Shown one piece after another: positions 8,501-16,755 of a stretch of 64,000 bases of DNA (positions are counted from its first letter, which is position 1; the number at the start of each line of letters is the position of its first letter). The stretch is taken from positions 124,001-188,000 of the forward strand of contig NZ_JALPRS010000001.1 in the NCBI RefSeq assembly GCF_023630255.1. Reading direction: 5' to 3'. A program made the translations under genes and the position numbers. Under the pieces are notes generated by a model. That model saw only the letters and a program-made list of their open reading frames with translations. It was not told the origin of the DNA and did not search any database. This DNA is from Pontibacter deserti (GTDB taxonomy: Bacteria; Bacteroidota; Bacteroidia; Cytophagales; Hymenobacteraceae).

Positions 8501-10758
8501 GTAAGAAACACCGTCTCAATCTTGTTCACATTTTCCCCTTTATACAAATTGCGTAGCTGGTAAATCAGCTTGGCTTTGTAATAGGGGTGTACTATATCGT
8601 TCAGCGTTAACGACTCAATATCTTCGTCACTATAGCCTAAACGATCTTTCCATGCTTTGTTAACAAATATGAATTTATTATCGACCGAAATGTTCTGAAT
8701 AAGGTCATGCGCATTGTCGAATAGATCCTGCAAACGAACTTTGTTGTCCTTCAGGGCCTCCATGGCAATACGCTTGTCGGTCATGTCTTTACCTACACTG
8801 GTTATGCCGGTAATTTCGCCATCAGGACCATACTCGAGCATGCAATTCCAGCGAATGGTTTTCAGCTGACCTGATTTAGTAACCAGGTTGCGCTCGTAAT
8901 ATGCATTAAGGTGCTTTGTAGCAAGTGTATGCAGGAAGTCCTGCCAGCGGTGCTCTCTTTCCTGCTCCGGTACCAGTAACTCGTAAAAGTTTTTACCTAT
9001 CAGCTCATCGCGTTCATACTCCACATATTTCAGGAAGTAATCGTTAGCAAAAGAGATATTACCGTTTACATCCAGGTTATAATAAACAAGATTTACTTTT
9101 TCCAGGAAATCGCGGAATTGCGCCATAGACTCTTCAGCCACTTCTTCGCGCCGTTTTGCCTGCTGTATTTGCTTGCGCTGCGTTATATCGCGCTTAAAAG
9201 CCTGCAGGTAATATTCCCCATCAATCAGGATGCGACTCAGGTTGATTTCGGTATCAACATACGTACCATCTTTGCGGATATTTTTCCACTCAAACGTGAC
9301 AGGAGTACCAGTTGTAAGTACCTGCTCCATCAGTTGAGCGGTTTTCTCTTTAGAATTAGAACCGTCAGGTTGATATTCTGGAGAAAAATCCATGGGAGTA
9401 GCGCTCACAAGGTCTTCGCGCTTGCAGCGGAAAAACTGGAGCGCTTTCTCGTTACAGTCAACTACCTGCCCGTCTTTAAACAATAGGATAGCATCGTATG
9501 CAGAATCGAAGAGCATTTTATACTTGTCTTCGCTATGCGATAACTGCATTAAAAGCTCGTGGCGGGAAATGTAATTACCAATAGCTGTGCCCACAAAATC
9601 AAGCAGCGACAGGAACGACTGGGTCATGTGATGATCTCCGCCAGGCCACACCAGCAGTATAGCAAGCAGCTTATCTTCGGAGGTAACAGGTACAGCAGTT
9701 AATTCGCGTTGTAATTGATCGGAGAGTAGTCGTGTTAAATCGGCAAGGCTACGGCGTTTTTCATATGTCAGAAGTTGCTGTGCCAGCTCAGGACGTATTT
9801 CCAGATTAGATAATAACTCCTGTGCACCCACATCGCCAGCAGAGTAGGCAAGCTCTGCGATGCCAGTATTCTGATTGTAAGTATAAACGCAGCCACCTGT
9901 CACATCGCTTTTCTCCAGAAGTTCATCCAGGGTATACTTTAGTACTTCCTGCTGGCTACCAACTGCCGAAAGGTTTGTGATAAGGTTATTTACGAACTCT
10001 AACTGATGGTTTCGAAAACGTACATCCTGCTCTGTTCCTACAACTTCGTACAGATTTTTAGCAGACCCGAAAATCATTTCGCGGCCTTTAAACAAGCCTT
10101 TCCGAAGTGATATCTCTATTGGCAGTAACTCATGGGTTTTATCCTGAATCCACCACTCAAACTTTTGTGGCTCGCCAGCCATGGTGTGTTGTAACTGGCC
10201 CTTAAGAGCCACACGTTCAAACAGGTTCAGGTTAAAGCTTCTGTATACTGTCTGGCCTATTAGCTGCTGTTTCTTTTGCTGGGTCAGGCTTAATGCCTTT
10301 TTATTGATGTCAACAAACGTCCCTTCCTCATCAAGTATAAAAAGTGGCTCAGTGCTGTTCTCAAATACATTGTGGTAACTGTTGTCGTCGATCTCTACCC
10401 TGGACGTTTCTGTTTCTGCAGGTTGAAGCTCTGCTACCAGAAACTGAGATTCTTCGAACTGAACGGGTTTTAAGCTATAAGTATAGCTTTGGGAATTTGG
10501 ACCCACTTTTCCTGAGCGCAGGCCATCTATTTTTTCTTTAGGTAGACCCAGCAGGTCTGATATGTGCCTGGAGGAAGTATAACTGCCAGCTGCAGGTACA
10601 AAAGTAGCTGCACGGGCATTTGTTGCCAAAACCTGGCCGGCCGCTGAAGCTATTACCAACCCATATGCAGGATCAGACAGCTGCACAAGTACCTGTAGTA
10701 AAGAATTTGCTTGTAAATGCAGATGGTCAGACACCTGCCGGCTTGGTATATATGGCAT
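5542..10758 (-). CDS. Giant hybrid sensor histidine kinase (multi-PAS/GAF, REC, HPt)
   Basis: 1738 residues without an obvious membrane segment, so probably cytoplasmic. Approximate order: N-terminal PAS-like region (20-120), PAS (128-245), GAF (255-400), PAS (415-535), PAS (550-665), PAS (680-795), GAF (800-950), PAS (960-1080), PAS (1090-1205). Then come HisKA with H1234 in SHELRTPMNG, HATPase with FGGTGLGLAISRQL, REC with D1531 in FMDIQMPEMDG, and HPt with H1682 in LHQLKGTG. Every phosphorelay residue is present, so a full His-Asp-His relay inside one chain is expected, ending on the downstream single-domain regulator. The signal is unknown; the tandem PAS/GAF array suggests redox, ligand or light-type sensing. 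First gene of a four-gene operon. Confidence 0.95.
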   Translation of the reverse strand: MPYIPSRQVSDHLHLQANSLLQVLVQLSDPAYGLVIASAAGQVLATNARAATFVPAAGSYTSSRHISDLLGLPKEKIDGLRSGKVGPNSQSYTYSLKPVQFEESQFLVAELQPAETETSRVEIDDNSYHNVFENSTEPLFILDEEGTFVDINKKALSLTQQKKQQLIGQTVYRSFNLNLFERVALKGQLQHTMAGEPQKFEWWIQDKTHELLPIEISLRKGLFKGREMIFGSAKNLYEVVGTEQDVRFRNHQLEFVNNLITNLSAVGSQQEVLKYTLDELLEKSDVTGGCVYTYNQNTGIAELAYSAGDVGAQELLSNLEIRPELAQQLLTYEKRRSLADLTRLLSDQLQRELTAVPVTSEDKLLAILLVWPGGDHHMTQSFLSLLDFVGTAIGNYISRHELLMQLSHSEDKYKMLFDSAYDAILLFKDGQVVDCNEKALQFFRCKREDLVSATPMDFSPEYQPDGSNSKEKTAQLMEQVLTTGTPVTFEWKNIRKDGTYVDTEINLSRILIDGEYYLQAFKRDITQRKQIQQAKRREEVAEESMAQFRDFLEKVNLVYYNLDVNGNISFANDYFLKYVEYERDELIGKNFYELLVPEQEREHRWQDFLHTLATKHLNAYYERNLVTKSGQLKTIRWNCMLEYGPDGEITGITSVGKDMTDKRIAMEALKDNKVRLQDLFDNAHDLIQNISVDNKFIFVNKAWKDRLGYSDEDIESLTLNDIVHPYYKAKLIYQLRNLYKGENVNKIETVFLTKAGKPVHLIGSITCSWQDDRPVATRAILHDITDRIKAERLQKVYYSIANLAISSKDLNSLYSAIHRELSKIIETRNIYIALCDNEHKYLNFAYLVDQYIDKTTQTQPRRPFSGGLSEYIINTGKPLYMQKQELLDLAQRENLVIQGTIPEVILCSPLAIGDRIIGVITLQDYQNPDAYVHTDIEILHFISNQVALAIERKRNEEQINNQNAKLNAIFESGTHHMWTLNKNYELTSFNRNFAATFERRTGNHLELFDSLVESHLINHHEFTFNFWQQKYRNAFEGKPQHFEVYLQNPESWREVFLNPIYLEDGTFEEVSAIALDITDKKKSQLALAQNEEKFRHIFESFQDVYYRTSLNGPLELVSPSVKQIFGFDEEEILGKDITYLYVNPEDRIRMREYVLEHKTIRDYEILMKRKDGTPITVVADARLIYDKDNKPIALEGVIRDVSELKRTQIELLKAKEEAENLLKAKTQFLANMSHELRTPMNGIIGMIDLLTHINSDPEQQEYIDTLRKSSDALLAILNDILDLSKIQAGKLVLHESSVDLHDTLGKIHSLFANRAQQKDLTFTYHISPETPRYVLTDETRLLQVLSNLTSNAIKFTNAGEVSITVNSELLNKNAEEYMLHVRVKDSGIGISPEDQQLLFTDFTQLDNSSTKTFGGTGLGLAISRQLTSIMGGEIGVESKENDGSTFWFKIKVRKADDAAVAAQQLRMQELNAEVEVLKNSPYVLLVDDNQINQKVAQKQLERLNCRTDIASNGFEAIELANANKYNIIFMDIQMPEMDGITATKHIKEQLGDACPPIVAMTAYSMKDDADKFMGQGMDDYVSKPVKSKDLLGVISKWERPEWYGLQELTTNIEETNATQTEEEMPPQDVINEEVVEQLKQIGGEAFAIQLYEEFELEAAELLEEAKKDLQAQHYKSILSTLHQLKGTGFTLGINQLAELAKQLEHDIKQDNFDSVQENFAKLLDQYENYRKIYKDIII

Positions 10759-10943
10759 TATTACAATTTGCTAAAGTATAGGAGCAAGAACTAACAACGC
10801 TTAGGTGCCCCATTGTACATTTTACGATTTTAGCGATAATTTTACAAAAGAAACAGAACATTTACCGATTTCTGTTCCTTCTGTACTAAAGCAAGTGCAC
10901 GTCAACTATAAATTTCACAGGCATGGGGCATCAGCCAGATTTA

Positions 10944-11870
10944 ATGAAAAATAAATACCTGATTGTGGTAGTAGGTCCTACGTCGGTGGGTAAAACAGAC
11001 CTGTGTGTGCAGTTGGCAAAGCACTTTCATACGGATGTTGTGTCAGCTGACTCAAGGCAGTTTTTCAGGGAAATGAATATTGGCACTGCAAAACCTTCAC
11101 CTGAAGAACAGCAGGGCATTACACATCATTTTGTTGACTCACATACCATTGCCGAAGACTATAATGCCGGCGCCTACGAGCAGGATGCCCTTAATTTACT
11201 GGAGCAGCTTTTTAAAAAACACGATGTAGTTATACTTACCGGCGGCTCCGGGTTATACGTGCGGGCACTCTGCGAAGGGATGGATGAAATGCCTGAAACC
11301 GATTCGGCACTGCGCGAACAGTTGGCCGCAACTCTTGAAGCTGAAGGTATAGCTCCTTTACTGGCGCAATTGCAAGTACTAGACCCGGTATACTATAACC
11401 AGGTTGACCAGGCAAACCCCCAGCGTGTGATTCGTGCCCTGGAAGTATGTTTATCAAGTGGGCAGCCTTACTCTTCTTTCCGAAAAAGCGAACGGGTTGA
11501 GCGACCTTTCCAGATAGTTAAAATTGGCCTTACCCGCGACCGGCAGGAACTATACAACCGCATTGACCAACGCATGGACCTGATGTTGCAGCAAGGATTA
11601 CTGGAAGAAGCTAAAGCATTATTCCCCTATCGGTCTCATAACGCCCTGCAAACGGTGGGTTACAAAGAGATATTTGATTACCTGGAAGGAAAATATGATT
11701 GGGAAGAAGCGGTGCGGCTGCTAAAGCGTAACAGCCGTCGCTATGCCAAACGCCAGCTTACCTGGTTTACCAAGCACCCCGAAGAATATACCTGGTTCCA
11801 TCCGCAGCAGTGGGATGAGATAGTGAGTTTTATAGAGTTTAAGAGGTTTGAGTTAGGAAGTAAGATTTAG
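10944..11870 (+). CDS. miaA: tRNA dimethylallyltransferase
   Basis: Transfers the dimethylallyl group to N6 of A37 in tRNAs reading UNN codons. Diagnostic motifs are the P-loop GPTSVGKT near the N-terminus, SADSRQFF, GTAKPSPEE, GGSGLYVRAL and the C-terminal KRNSRRYAKRQLTWF. I choose ATG 10944 (308 residues, MKNKYLIVVVGPT) over the in-frame ATG at 10923, because homologues begin only a few residues before the P-loop. The earlier start would add seven residues. It is divergent from the giant kinase gene, with a 185-base gap. No Shine-Dalgarno is apparent, as usual for this phylum. Confidence 0.96.
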   Translation: MKNKYLIVVVGPTSVGKTDLCVQLAKHFHTDVVSADSRQFFREMNIGTAKPSPEEQQGITHHFVDSHTIAEDYNAGAYEQDALNLLEQLFKKHDVVILTGGSGLYVRALCEGMDEMPETDSALREQLAATLEAEGIAPLLAQLQVLDPVYYNQVDQANPQRVIRALEVCLSSGQPYSSFRKSERVERPFQIVKIGLTRDRQELYNRIDQRMDLMLQQGLLEEAKALFPYRSHNALQTVGYKEIFDYLEGKYDWEEAVRLLKRNSRRYAKRQLTWFTKHPEEYTWFHPQQWDEIVSFIEFKRFELGSKI

Positions 11871-11992
11871 GGAGGGAAGAGTTAGAGAAGTATACCTTTT
11901 ATAAGTATAACACCTAAGGTAATTTATACTTTACTTTCATTTATAATGCCTTCCAAATTTTCTAACTTCTCTATCTCATTCTTCACTAACTC

Positions 11993-12964
11993 CTAAACTG
12001 AAAGTATATCTATCATGCGGCTGTAGTTGGGATTGAGCGCTTTAACCTTGGTAATGGTCTCAATAAACGGGGTATAAACCAACTCTGCATTTATAATCCC
12101 GGCCATTTCGCAGGAGCGACCCTGAATAAGGCCCTCCACGCAGGCTATACCTAACTGGCTGGCCAGCATTCTGTCAGATGCAGTGGGAGCGCCGCCGCGC
12201 TGCACGTGGCCAAGTATAGTTACCCGCGCATCCATTTGTGGTATCTCCTTTTGTACTTTGGCTGCTATTTCTACTGCGCTTCCTTCTTCATCGCCTTCCG
12301 CAACTATAACTATAAAAGATGTTTTGGAACGGCTCCAACCCAAACGCAAAGCTTCCACCACTTTTTCTATACTTGTTTTAGTTTCGGGTATCATTACAAT
12401 TTCAGCACCACCGCCTACTGCACAAGGTATAGCTATATAACCGGAGTCACGGCCCATTACTTCCACAAAAAATACACGCTCGTGGCTGTCTGCCGTATCC
12501 CGGATCTTGTCTATGGCATAAATAGCTGTGTTTACTGCCGTGTCATACCCAATTGTGTAATCAGTACCATACAGGTCGTTATCAATTGTGCCGGGCGCAC
12601 CTATGGTAGGGATTCCAAATTCCTCATAAAAGATATTTGCGCCTGTAAAGGTACCGTCGCCTCCGATGGCTACTAATCCTTCAATACCATGCTTTTTCAG
12701 CTGCTCATATGCCTGCTGGCGCCCTTCTTTGGTCATAAAGTCTTTGCTGCGTGCCGACTTAAGTATAGTGCCGCCCCGTTGTATAATGTTACTGACCGAT
12801 GAAGACTCCAGTTTTATGATCTCACCTTTGATCATGCCGTTATAGCCGCGCTTGATGCCGTATATTTCCAGCCCGTTAAATATTGCAGAACGTACTACTG
12901 CACGTACACATGCGTTCATACCTGGTGAGTCGCCGCCGGAGGTAAATACTGCTATTTTTTTCAT
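11993..12964 (-). CDS. pfkA: ATP-dependent 6-phosphofructokinase
   Basis: Phosphorylates fructose 6-phosphate to the 1,6-bisphosphate, the committed step of glycolysis. Motifs: FTSGGDSPGMN (ATP site), AIGGDGTFTGA, GAPGTIDNDLYGTDYTIGYDTA (catalytic TIDND), EVMGRDSGYIA and LGHVQRGGAPTASDR. GGDGT rather than GGDD points to ATP, not pyrophosphate, as donor. The start at 12964 gives 324 residues beginning MKKIAVFTSGGD, the standard family N-terminus. An upstream in-frame Met would add 14 residues that do not look like the family. Monocistronic and convergent with miaA. Confidence 0.96.
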   Translation of the reverse strand: MKKIAVFTSGGDSPGMNACVRAVVRSAIFNGLEIYGIKRGYNGMIKGEIIKLESSSVSNIIQRGGTILKSARSKDFMTKEGRQQAYEQLKKHGIEGLVAIGGDGTFTGANIFYEEFGIPTIGAPGTIDNDLYGTDYTIGYDTAVNTAIYAIDKIRDTADSHERVFFVEVMGRDSGYIAIPCAVGGGAEIVMIPETKTSIEKVVEALRLGWSRSKTSFIVIVAEGDEEGSAVEIAAKVQKEIPQMDARVTILGHVQRGGAPTASDRMLASQLGIACVEGLIQGRSCEMAGIINAELVYTPFIETITKVKALNPNYSRMIDILSV

Positions 12965-13231
12965 TAATCTGGTTTCGTAAATAATTTTTTGCTGCCTGGC
13001 AGGCAATTTAAGCTTATACCTCGTTTTTTTCAGGAAGTAACGCAGAAGCGCTATTTTTTAAAAAAAATGAAAAACATTATCTCTTAAATAGGGAAAACCG
13101 TATGCAATAGCGGCAATTAAATCTATGTGTTCAAATTTTAACTGTGCCTGTTGCATAACATAAGGCAAAAGAACTGCATTTAAAAAAAGCCTGTGGCTAA
13201 AATAAGATATTAAAATAAAGTAAGGCAACCT

Positions 13232-13660
13232 ATGTTTCGTTTTTTTGAAAGTGAAGAAACAAAAAAGTTAAAAAGCCATTTGACCAACCTGGGCGCACTG
13301 GCAAAAATAGACGGGCACATAGATCCGGCAGAAATAAACTTTATTATCTCGATAGGTACCCGACACGGCATGCGTGCCAGTGAAGTAAAAGACTTGCTCT
13401 CTGGTTCTTCTAAAATTACGCCTCAGCTCCCAAGCAACGATTCAGAGCGTTTTGATCAGATTTACGATATGGTAGAAATGATGCTGGCAGATGGTATTGT
13501 AGACGAAAATGAGATGGACTTTTGTATGCATATGGCTACAAAACTGGGCTTTAAAAAAGCTGTAGTTGGCGTTTTGGTCCGAAAGATATCAACAGGTGTA
13601 AAAGATGGCTTAAGCCGCGAACAGATAAAGAACGACGCACAGTCTTTTCTGAATTATTAA
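13232..13660 (+). CDS. TerB-like protein
   Basis: 142 residues, all-helical and acidic, with the TerB fold signature: GALAKIDGHIDPAEINFI near the N-terminus and MLADGIVDENEMDFC about 80 residues later. These are two related helical halves with conserved Asp/Glu that bind metal in TerB. Stand-alone TerB proteins are common in this phylum and need not confer tellurite resistance. It is followed 12 bases later by a small membrane protein, so the two probably share a transcript. Function beyond the fold is unknown. Confidence 0.78.
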   Translation: MFRFFESEETKKLKSHLTNLGALAKIDGHIDPAEINFIISIGTRHGMRASEVKDLLSGSSKITPQLPSNDSERFDQIYDMVEMMLADGIVDENEMDFCMHMATKLGFKKAVVGVLVRKISTGVKDGLSREQIKNDAQSFLNY

Positions 13661-13672
13661 TACCCGGCCAAG

Positions 13673-14026
13673 ATGCGAAAACTACTTGAAAGTAACAGGT
13701 TGATTCTTGTGTTGTATGGTTGTTTGCTGGTTTCACTGGCATCTTTCTTTATTATCCGGGAACAAGATATTTTACACCAGATTCATCATGAGTTGCCGCT
13801 TATGTTCTTGGTAAGGTTCGGGGTTTTCTGGTTTGTTAGCCTGATGATAGCCATAGTGTTATACCTGGTGCACCTGAGTTATTATCATCTGTTCCTTAAG
13901 TCGCCGGATAGAACACTTGCCCGCAGAGTTGGTTATCTCACGTTTTGGTTAGGTGTGGGAGGTGGTACGTTAATAACTGTACTACTATACCTTTATCATG
14001 AATATCCGGATTATTTCTACCTGTAG
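13673..14026 (+). CDS. Small integral membrane protein (117 aa)
   Basis: Not a recognised family. Three hydrophobic segments are visible: ~12-28 (LILVLYGCLLVSLASFFII), ~42-64 (LMFLVRFGVFWFVSLMIAIV) and ~86-105 (LTFWLGVGGGTLITVLLYLY). Between them lies a short basic region, KSPDRTLARRVG. This predicts an inner-membrane protein with three spans. It lies 12 bases after the TerB-like gene on the same strand and ends a few bases from the convergent lipoprotein gene. A role linked to the TerB-like protein is only an inference from position. Confidence 0.7.
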   Translation: MRKLLESNRLILVLYGCLLVSLASFFIIREQDILHQIHHELPLMFLVRFGVFWFVSLMIAIVLYLVHLSYYHLFLKSPDRTLARRVGYLTFWLGVGGGTLITVLLYLYHEYPDYFYL

Positions 14027-14032
14027 GTATAG

Positions 14033-14683
14033 TTACTCTTCGGCAGTAGCATAGCTCTTAAATGCTTCATCTTCTAAAACATATGCTGTGGTATTGCTTT
14101 CCGTACTGATAGCTACAGCGTCGTAAGGAGCCTTTATCTTTTTGGAGGTGTCAGTTTCGTCCTGTAGTTCCGCTCCTCTTGCCAACAAGTGCAAAATGTA
14201 TAAACTCTGCAGTTTGCCCCGCTCATTAAAAAGTACATCCCGTTTCAATTCATATGTTTTCCAGTTCCTAGCCGAATCCTGAAGCAGGGCGATCATTACT
14301 ATATCTTTGTCCTGTTGTAACTGCAGGGCATAATCAGGGATGGTATCCTGGTTAAAATTTCCTGTAATTATAGTCGGGCCCTGCTCATAAACTTCTGCGG
14401 ATTTCTCTGCGCTTTGGGATAAAACAGGTTGCTGCCATCCCGGATAGCGTTTATCTAGTACCTGAGTTGCCGGTGGAGGCAATGTAAGAGCAGGAGGTAT
14501 TGTAGGATCATCTATCTGCACCCCATCCTCACGGGTGTTGGCAATACTATCCAATACCTCTGTGCGGCCGCCTGTTTCTATCTGTTCGTCTGTAACCTTT
14601 TTATTTTCAGGACCACAGCTGCCCATTATAACAACAACAATGGCTAACATTGCCGTTGTTTTCTTACATCTCTCCAGTCTCAT
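14033..14683 (-). CDS. Putative lipoprotein, function unknown
   Basis: 216 residues from ATG 14683 (MRLERCKKTTAMLAIVVVIMGSCG). That start gives a proper lipoprotein signal peptide with lipobox IMGSC, while the upstream in-frame Met at 14710 would add nine residues before it. After a Pro/Thr-rich linker (DDPTIPPALTLPPPATQ) a globular region begins near residue 85 with ITGNFNQDTIPDYALQLQQDKD. That stretch resembles FG-GAP/calcium-binding-like statements seen in periplasmic proteins, but the match is weak. It follows the SLC13 permease gene by 31 bases and may be co-transcribed with it. Confidence 0.65.
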   Translation of the reverse strand: MRLERCKKTTAMLAIVVVIMGSCGPENKKVTDEQIETGGRTEVLDSIANTREDGVQIDDPTIPPALTLPPPATQVLDKRYPGWQQPVLSQSAEKSAEVYEQGPTIITGNFNQDTIPDYALQLQQDKDIVMIALLQDSARNWKTYELKRDVLFNERGKLQSLYILHLLARGAELQDETDTSKKIKAPYDAVAISTESNTTAYVLEDEAFKSYATAEE

Positions 14684-14714
14684 ATAGTAGGGTACTACAG
14701 ATACAGCCATGCAG

Positions 14715-16472
14715 TTACATTGGCCAGAATACCGGAACCATCAGAAGTATAACCGCAACCAATAGCAGGGTTAGGGGAGATCCGATCTTAATGAAGTCAC
14801 TGAAGCGGTATTTCCCGGGGCTATAAACCAGTATACAGGCCGGCTCAAACGGTGTAACCAACGACACCGAAGCCGCCAGCATAATAGCAATGGCAAAAGT
14901 ACGGGGGTCTGAGTTCATCTCAACAGCTGCTTTTAAAGCCACAGGTACTATTACAAGAGCAGCGGCAGCGTTAGACATGGGTTGTGTAAGTATAACAGTA
15001 AGTATAACAAAGCCTGCCAGCACTGCCAGTTTACCCAATGGCCCCATTATGTCTACTATACCTTTGGCCAGAAAGTCGGCTGCACCTGAGTTGTCCATGG
15101 CTGTACCAAATGCTGTCATACCACCTATAAGTATAAGCAGGCGCCAGTCTATAGCTCCATAGGCTTTTTCTGTGCTGATGCACCGGAACACGATGCATGC
15201 AATGGCAGCCATTAAAAAGGCAATGGAAAGTGGCAGCACTTTGGTAGTTCCCAGTATTATCGCCAGCAGAAAAGCTACAATTACAAACGTGCCTTTTCGT
15301 TTTTTGAACAGTAAAGGCTCAAACTCATCTAATAGGGCAACATTGCTGGATGATCTTAATTGCGCCAACCGTTGAGAAGCGCCTTGTACCAGTAACACAT
15401 CCCCTAATTGCAGGCTTATACTTCCTATTTTAGTACGTAATGTTTCGCCGTGGCGCGAGATAGCGATCACAACCAACCCGAAGCGCTGCAGGAAATTTAC
15501 TTCTTTTACAGTCTTGTTAATCAGGTTAGATTGCCTCGGAATCATAAGCTCAGCAAGGCGTATGTCTTCTGTCTGGAGGTCTTTTTCGAGAATCACGTCG
15601 GCCATTATCTCAATGCCCTTTGTCTCCTTTACCTTCATTAGGTTATCAAGATCACCTTCCACCAACAACACATCGCCCTCTTCTATCCGGGTTCTGAAAT
15701 CCGGGAGGAAGTTTTCTTTTCTGCGGATGATATTCAGTATCCTGAAATGAAGTGTTGTGAGATCTGAAGCAAATACCAACTGCCCGATCAAAGGAGAATC
15801 CTCCATGACAATGATCTCTGTGAGGTACTTCTGCAATTTATACTCTTCTGTTAGTTGCTGATCAGCATGGTCAGGTAACATCCGCTGGCCTATGGTCATC
15901 ATATAGGCTATCCCAACTATAAAAATGATCAGGCCTATACCTGTTATCTCAAATAAGCTTACAGGTTCAAGACCGGTTTTGGCTATATACCCGCTAACTG
16001 CAACGTTGGTAGAAGTACCAATAAGGGTACATGTACCGCCAAGTATAGCTGCATAAGCAAGTGGCATTAGCAGCTTGGAAGGGTTTGTATTTGTGCGTTT
16101 TGTAAGGCTTACCAAGGGGGTAATGAACATAGCCGTAACCGTGGTATTATTCATAAACGCTGATACAATGCCTGTAGTAAACATGATTATAAAGAGCATC
16201 AGGTTTTTACTCTTTTTGGCGAGTTCAGCCATACGAACTACTGCAAAGTCCAATATACCGGTTTCTTCCAGAGCTGCACTTATTATAAATATAGAAGCAA
16301 TTATGATGATAAAATCGCTGCTGAACCCGGCAAAAGCTTCTTCTGGGCTAATGATGCGAACAGTGGCTAACACGATAAGAATCAGTAGCGTTACAATCTC
16401 TACAGATAGTTTCTCGGTCGAAAATAGCACTACAGCTATTACCAGAAGTGTTAGCACAAGGGCAATTTCCAT
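14715..16472 (-). CDS. SLC13/DASS family permease with two RCK-C (TrkA-C) domains
   Basis: 585 residues. The N-terminal half has about five to six membrane spans with AFMNNTTVTAMFITPL and GGTCTLIGTSTNVAVSGYI, the paired SNT-type signature of divalent-anion/sodium symporters. A hydrophilic middle (~205-370) holds two TrkA-C domains (DSPLIGQLVFASDL; IPRQSNLINKTVKEVNF). The C-terminal half repeats the transporter motif with MTAFGTAMDNSGAADF and TQPMSNAAAALVIVP. RCK-C domains usually sense ions or nucleotides. The substrate (sulfate, dicarboxylate or phosphate) cannot be decided from the sequence. Confidence 0.88.
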   Translation of the reverse strand: MEIALVLTLLVIAVVLFSTEKLSVEIVTLLILIVLATVRIISPEEAFAGFSSDFIIIIASIFIISAALEETGILDFAVVRMAELAKKSKNLMLFIIMFTTGIVSAFMNNTTVTAMFITPLVSLTKRTNTNPSKLLMPLAYAAILGGTCTLIGTSTNVAVSGYIAKTGLEPVSLFEITGIGLIIFIVGIAYMMTIGQRMLPDHADQQLTEEYKLQKYLTEIIVMEDSPLIGQLVFASDLTTLHFRILNIIRRKENFLPDFRTRIEEGDVLLVEGDLDNLMKVKETKGIEIMADVILEKDLQTEDIRLAELMIPRQSNLINKTVKEVNFLQRFGLVVIAISRHGETLRTKIGSISLQLGDVLLVQGASQRLAQLRSSSNVALLDEFEPLLFKKRKGTFVIVAFLLAIILGTTKVLPLSIAFLMAAIACIVFRCISTEKAYGAIDWRLLILIGGMTAFGTAMDNSGAADFLAKGIVDIMGPLGKLAVLAGFVILTVILTQPMSNAAAALVIVPVALKAAVEMNSDPRTFAIAIMLAASVSLVTPFEPACILVYSPGKYRFSDFIKIGSPLTLLLVAVILLMVPVFWPM

Positions 16473-16693
16473 AGATGCGTTTCTGTGGTTTAAGCGGGAG
16501 AATATGCAGCGGTATGGTCTGCAGTTTCGGCTTTTACGTTGCTTTAAAGTGGTAGGTGGTGTTTTAGATGAAAAAGTTTATTCTTTACACCTGCTGATCT
16601 GACCTTCCAAATACAGTTCCTAACTTATACTTGGATGTAGCACTGCTTAATATGCGACGAATCTATTCAAGTAATTAGTTGGGTAGGAACCAT

Positions 16694-16728
16694 AAAAAAA
16701 GCTCCTGCTATAAACATAACAGGAGCTT
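16694..16728 (-). terminator. Intrinsic terminator of the M61 peptidase gene
   Basis: AGCTCCTG and CAGGAGCT form a stem with further partial pairing across the TTATG/TATAG region. On the minus strand the stem is followed by a run of seven T (A-run 16694-16700 on the plus strand). It lies about 30 bases downstream of the stop codon at 16756. Confidence 0.85.
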
Positions 16729-16755
16729 AGTAGGAATTAAAGCAAATTACAATAT

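Noticed and set aside
13232-13660. Tellurite-resistance determinant
   Set aside because: Only a single TerB-fold protein; no terC/terD-type partners, so resistance is not supported.
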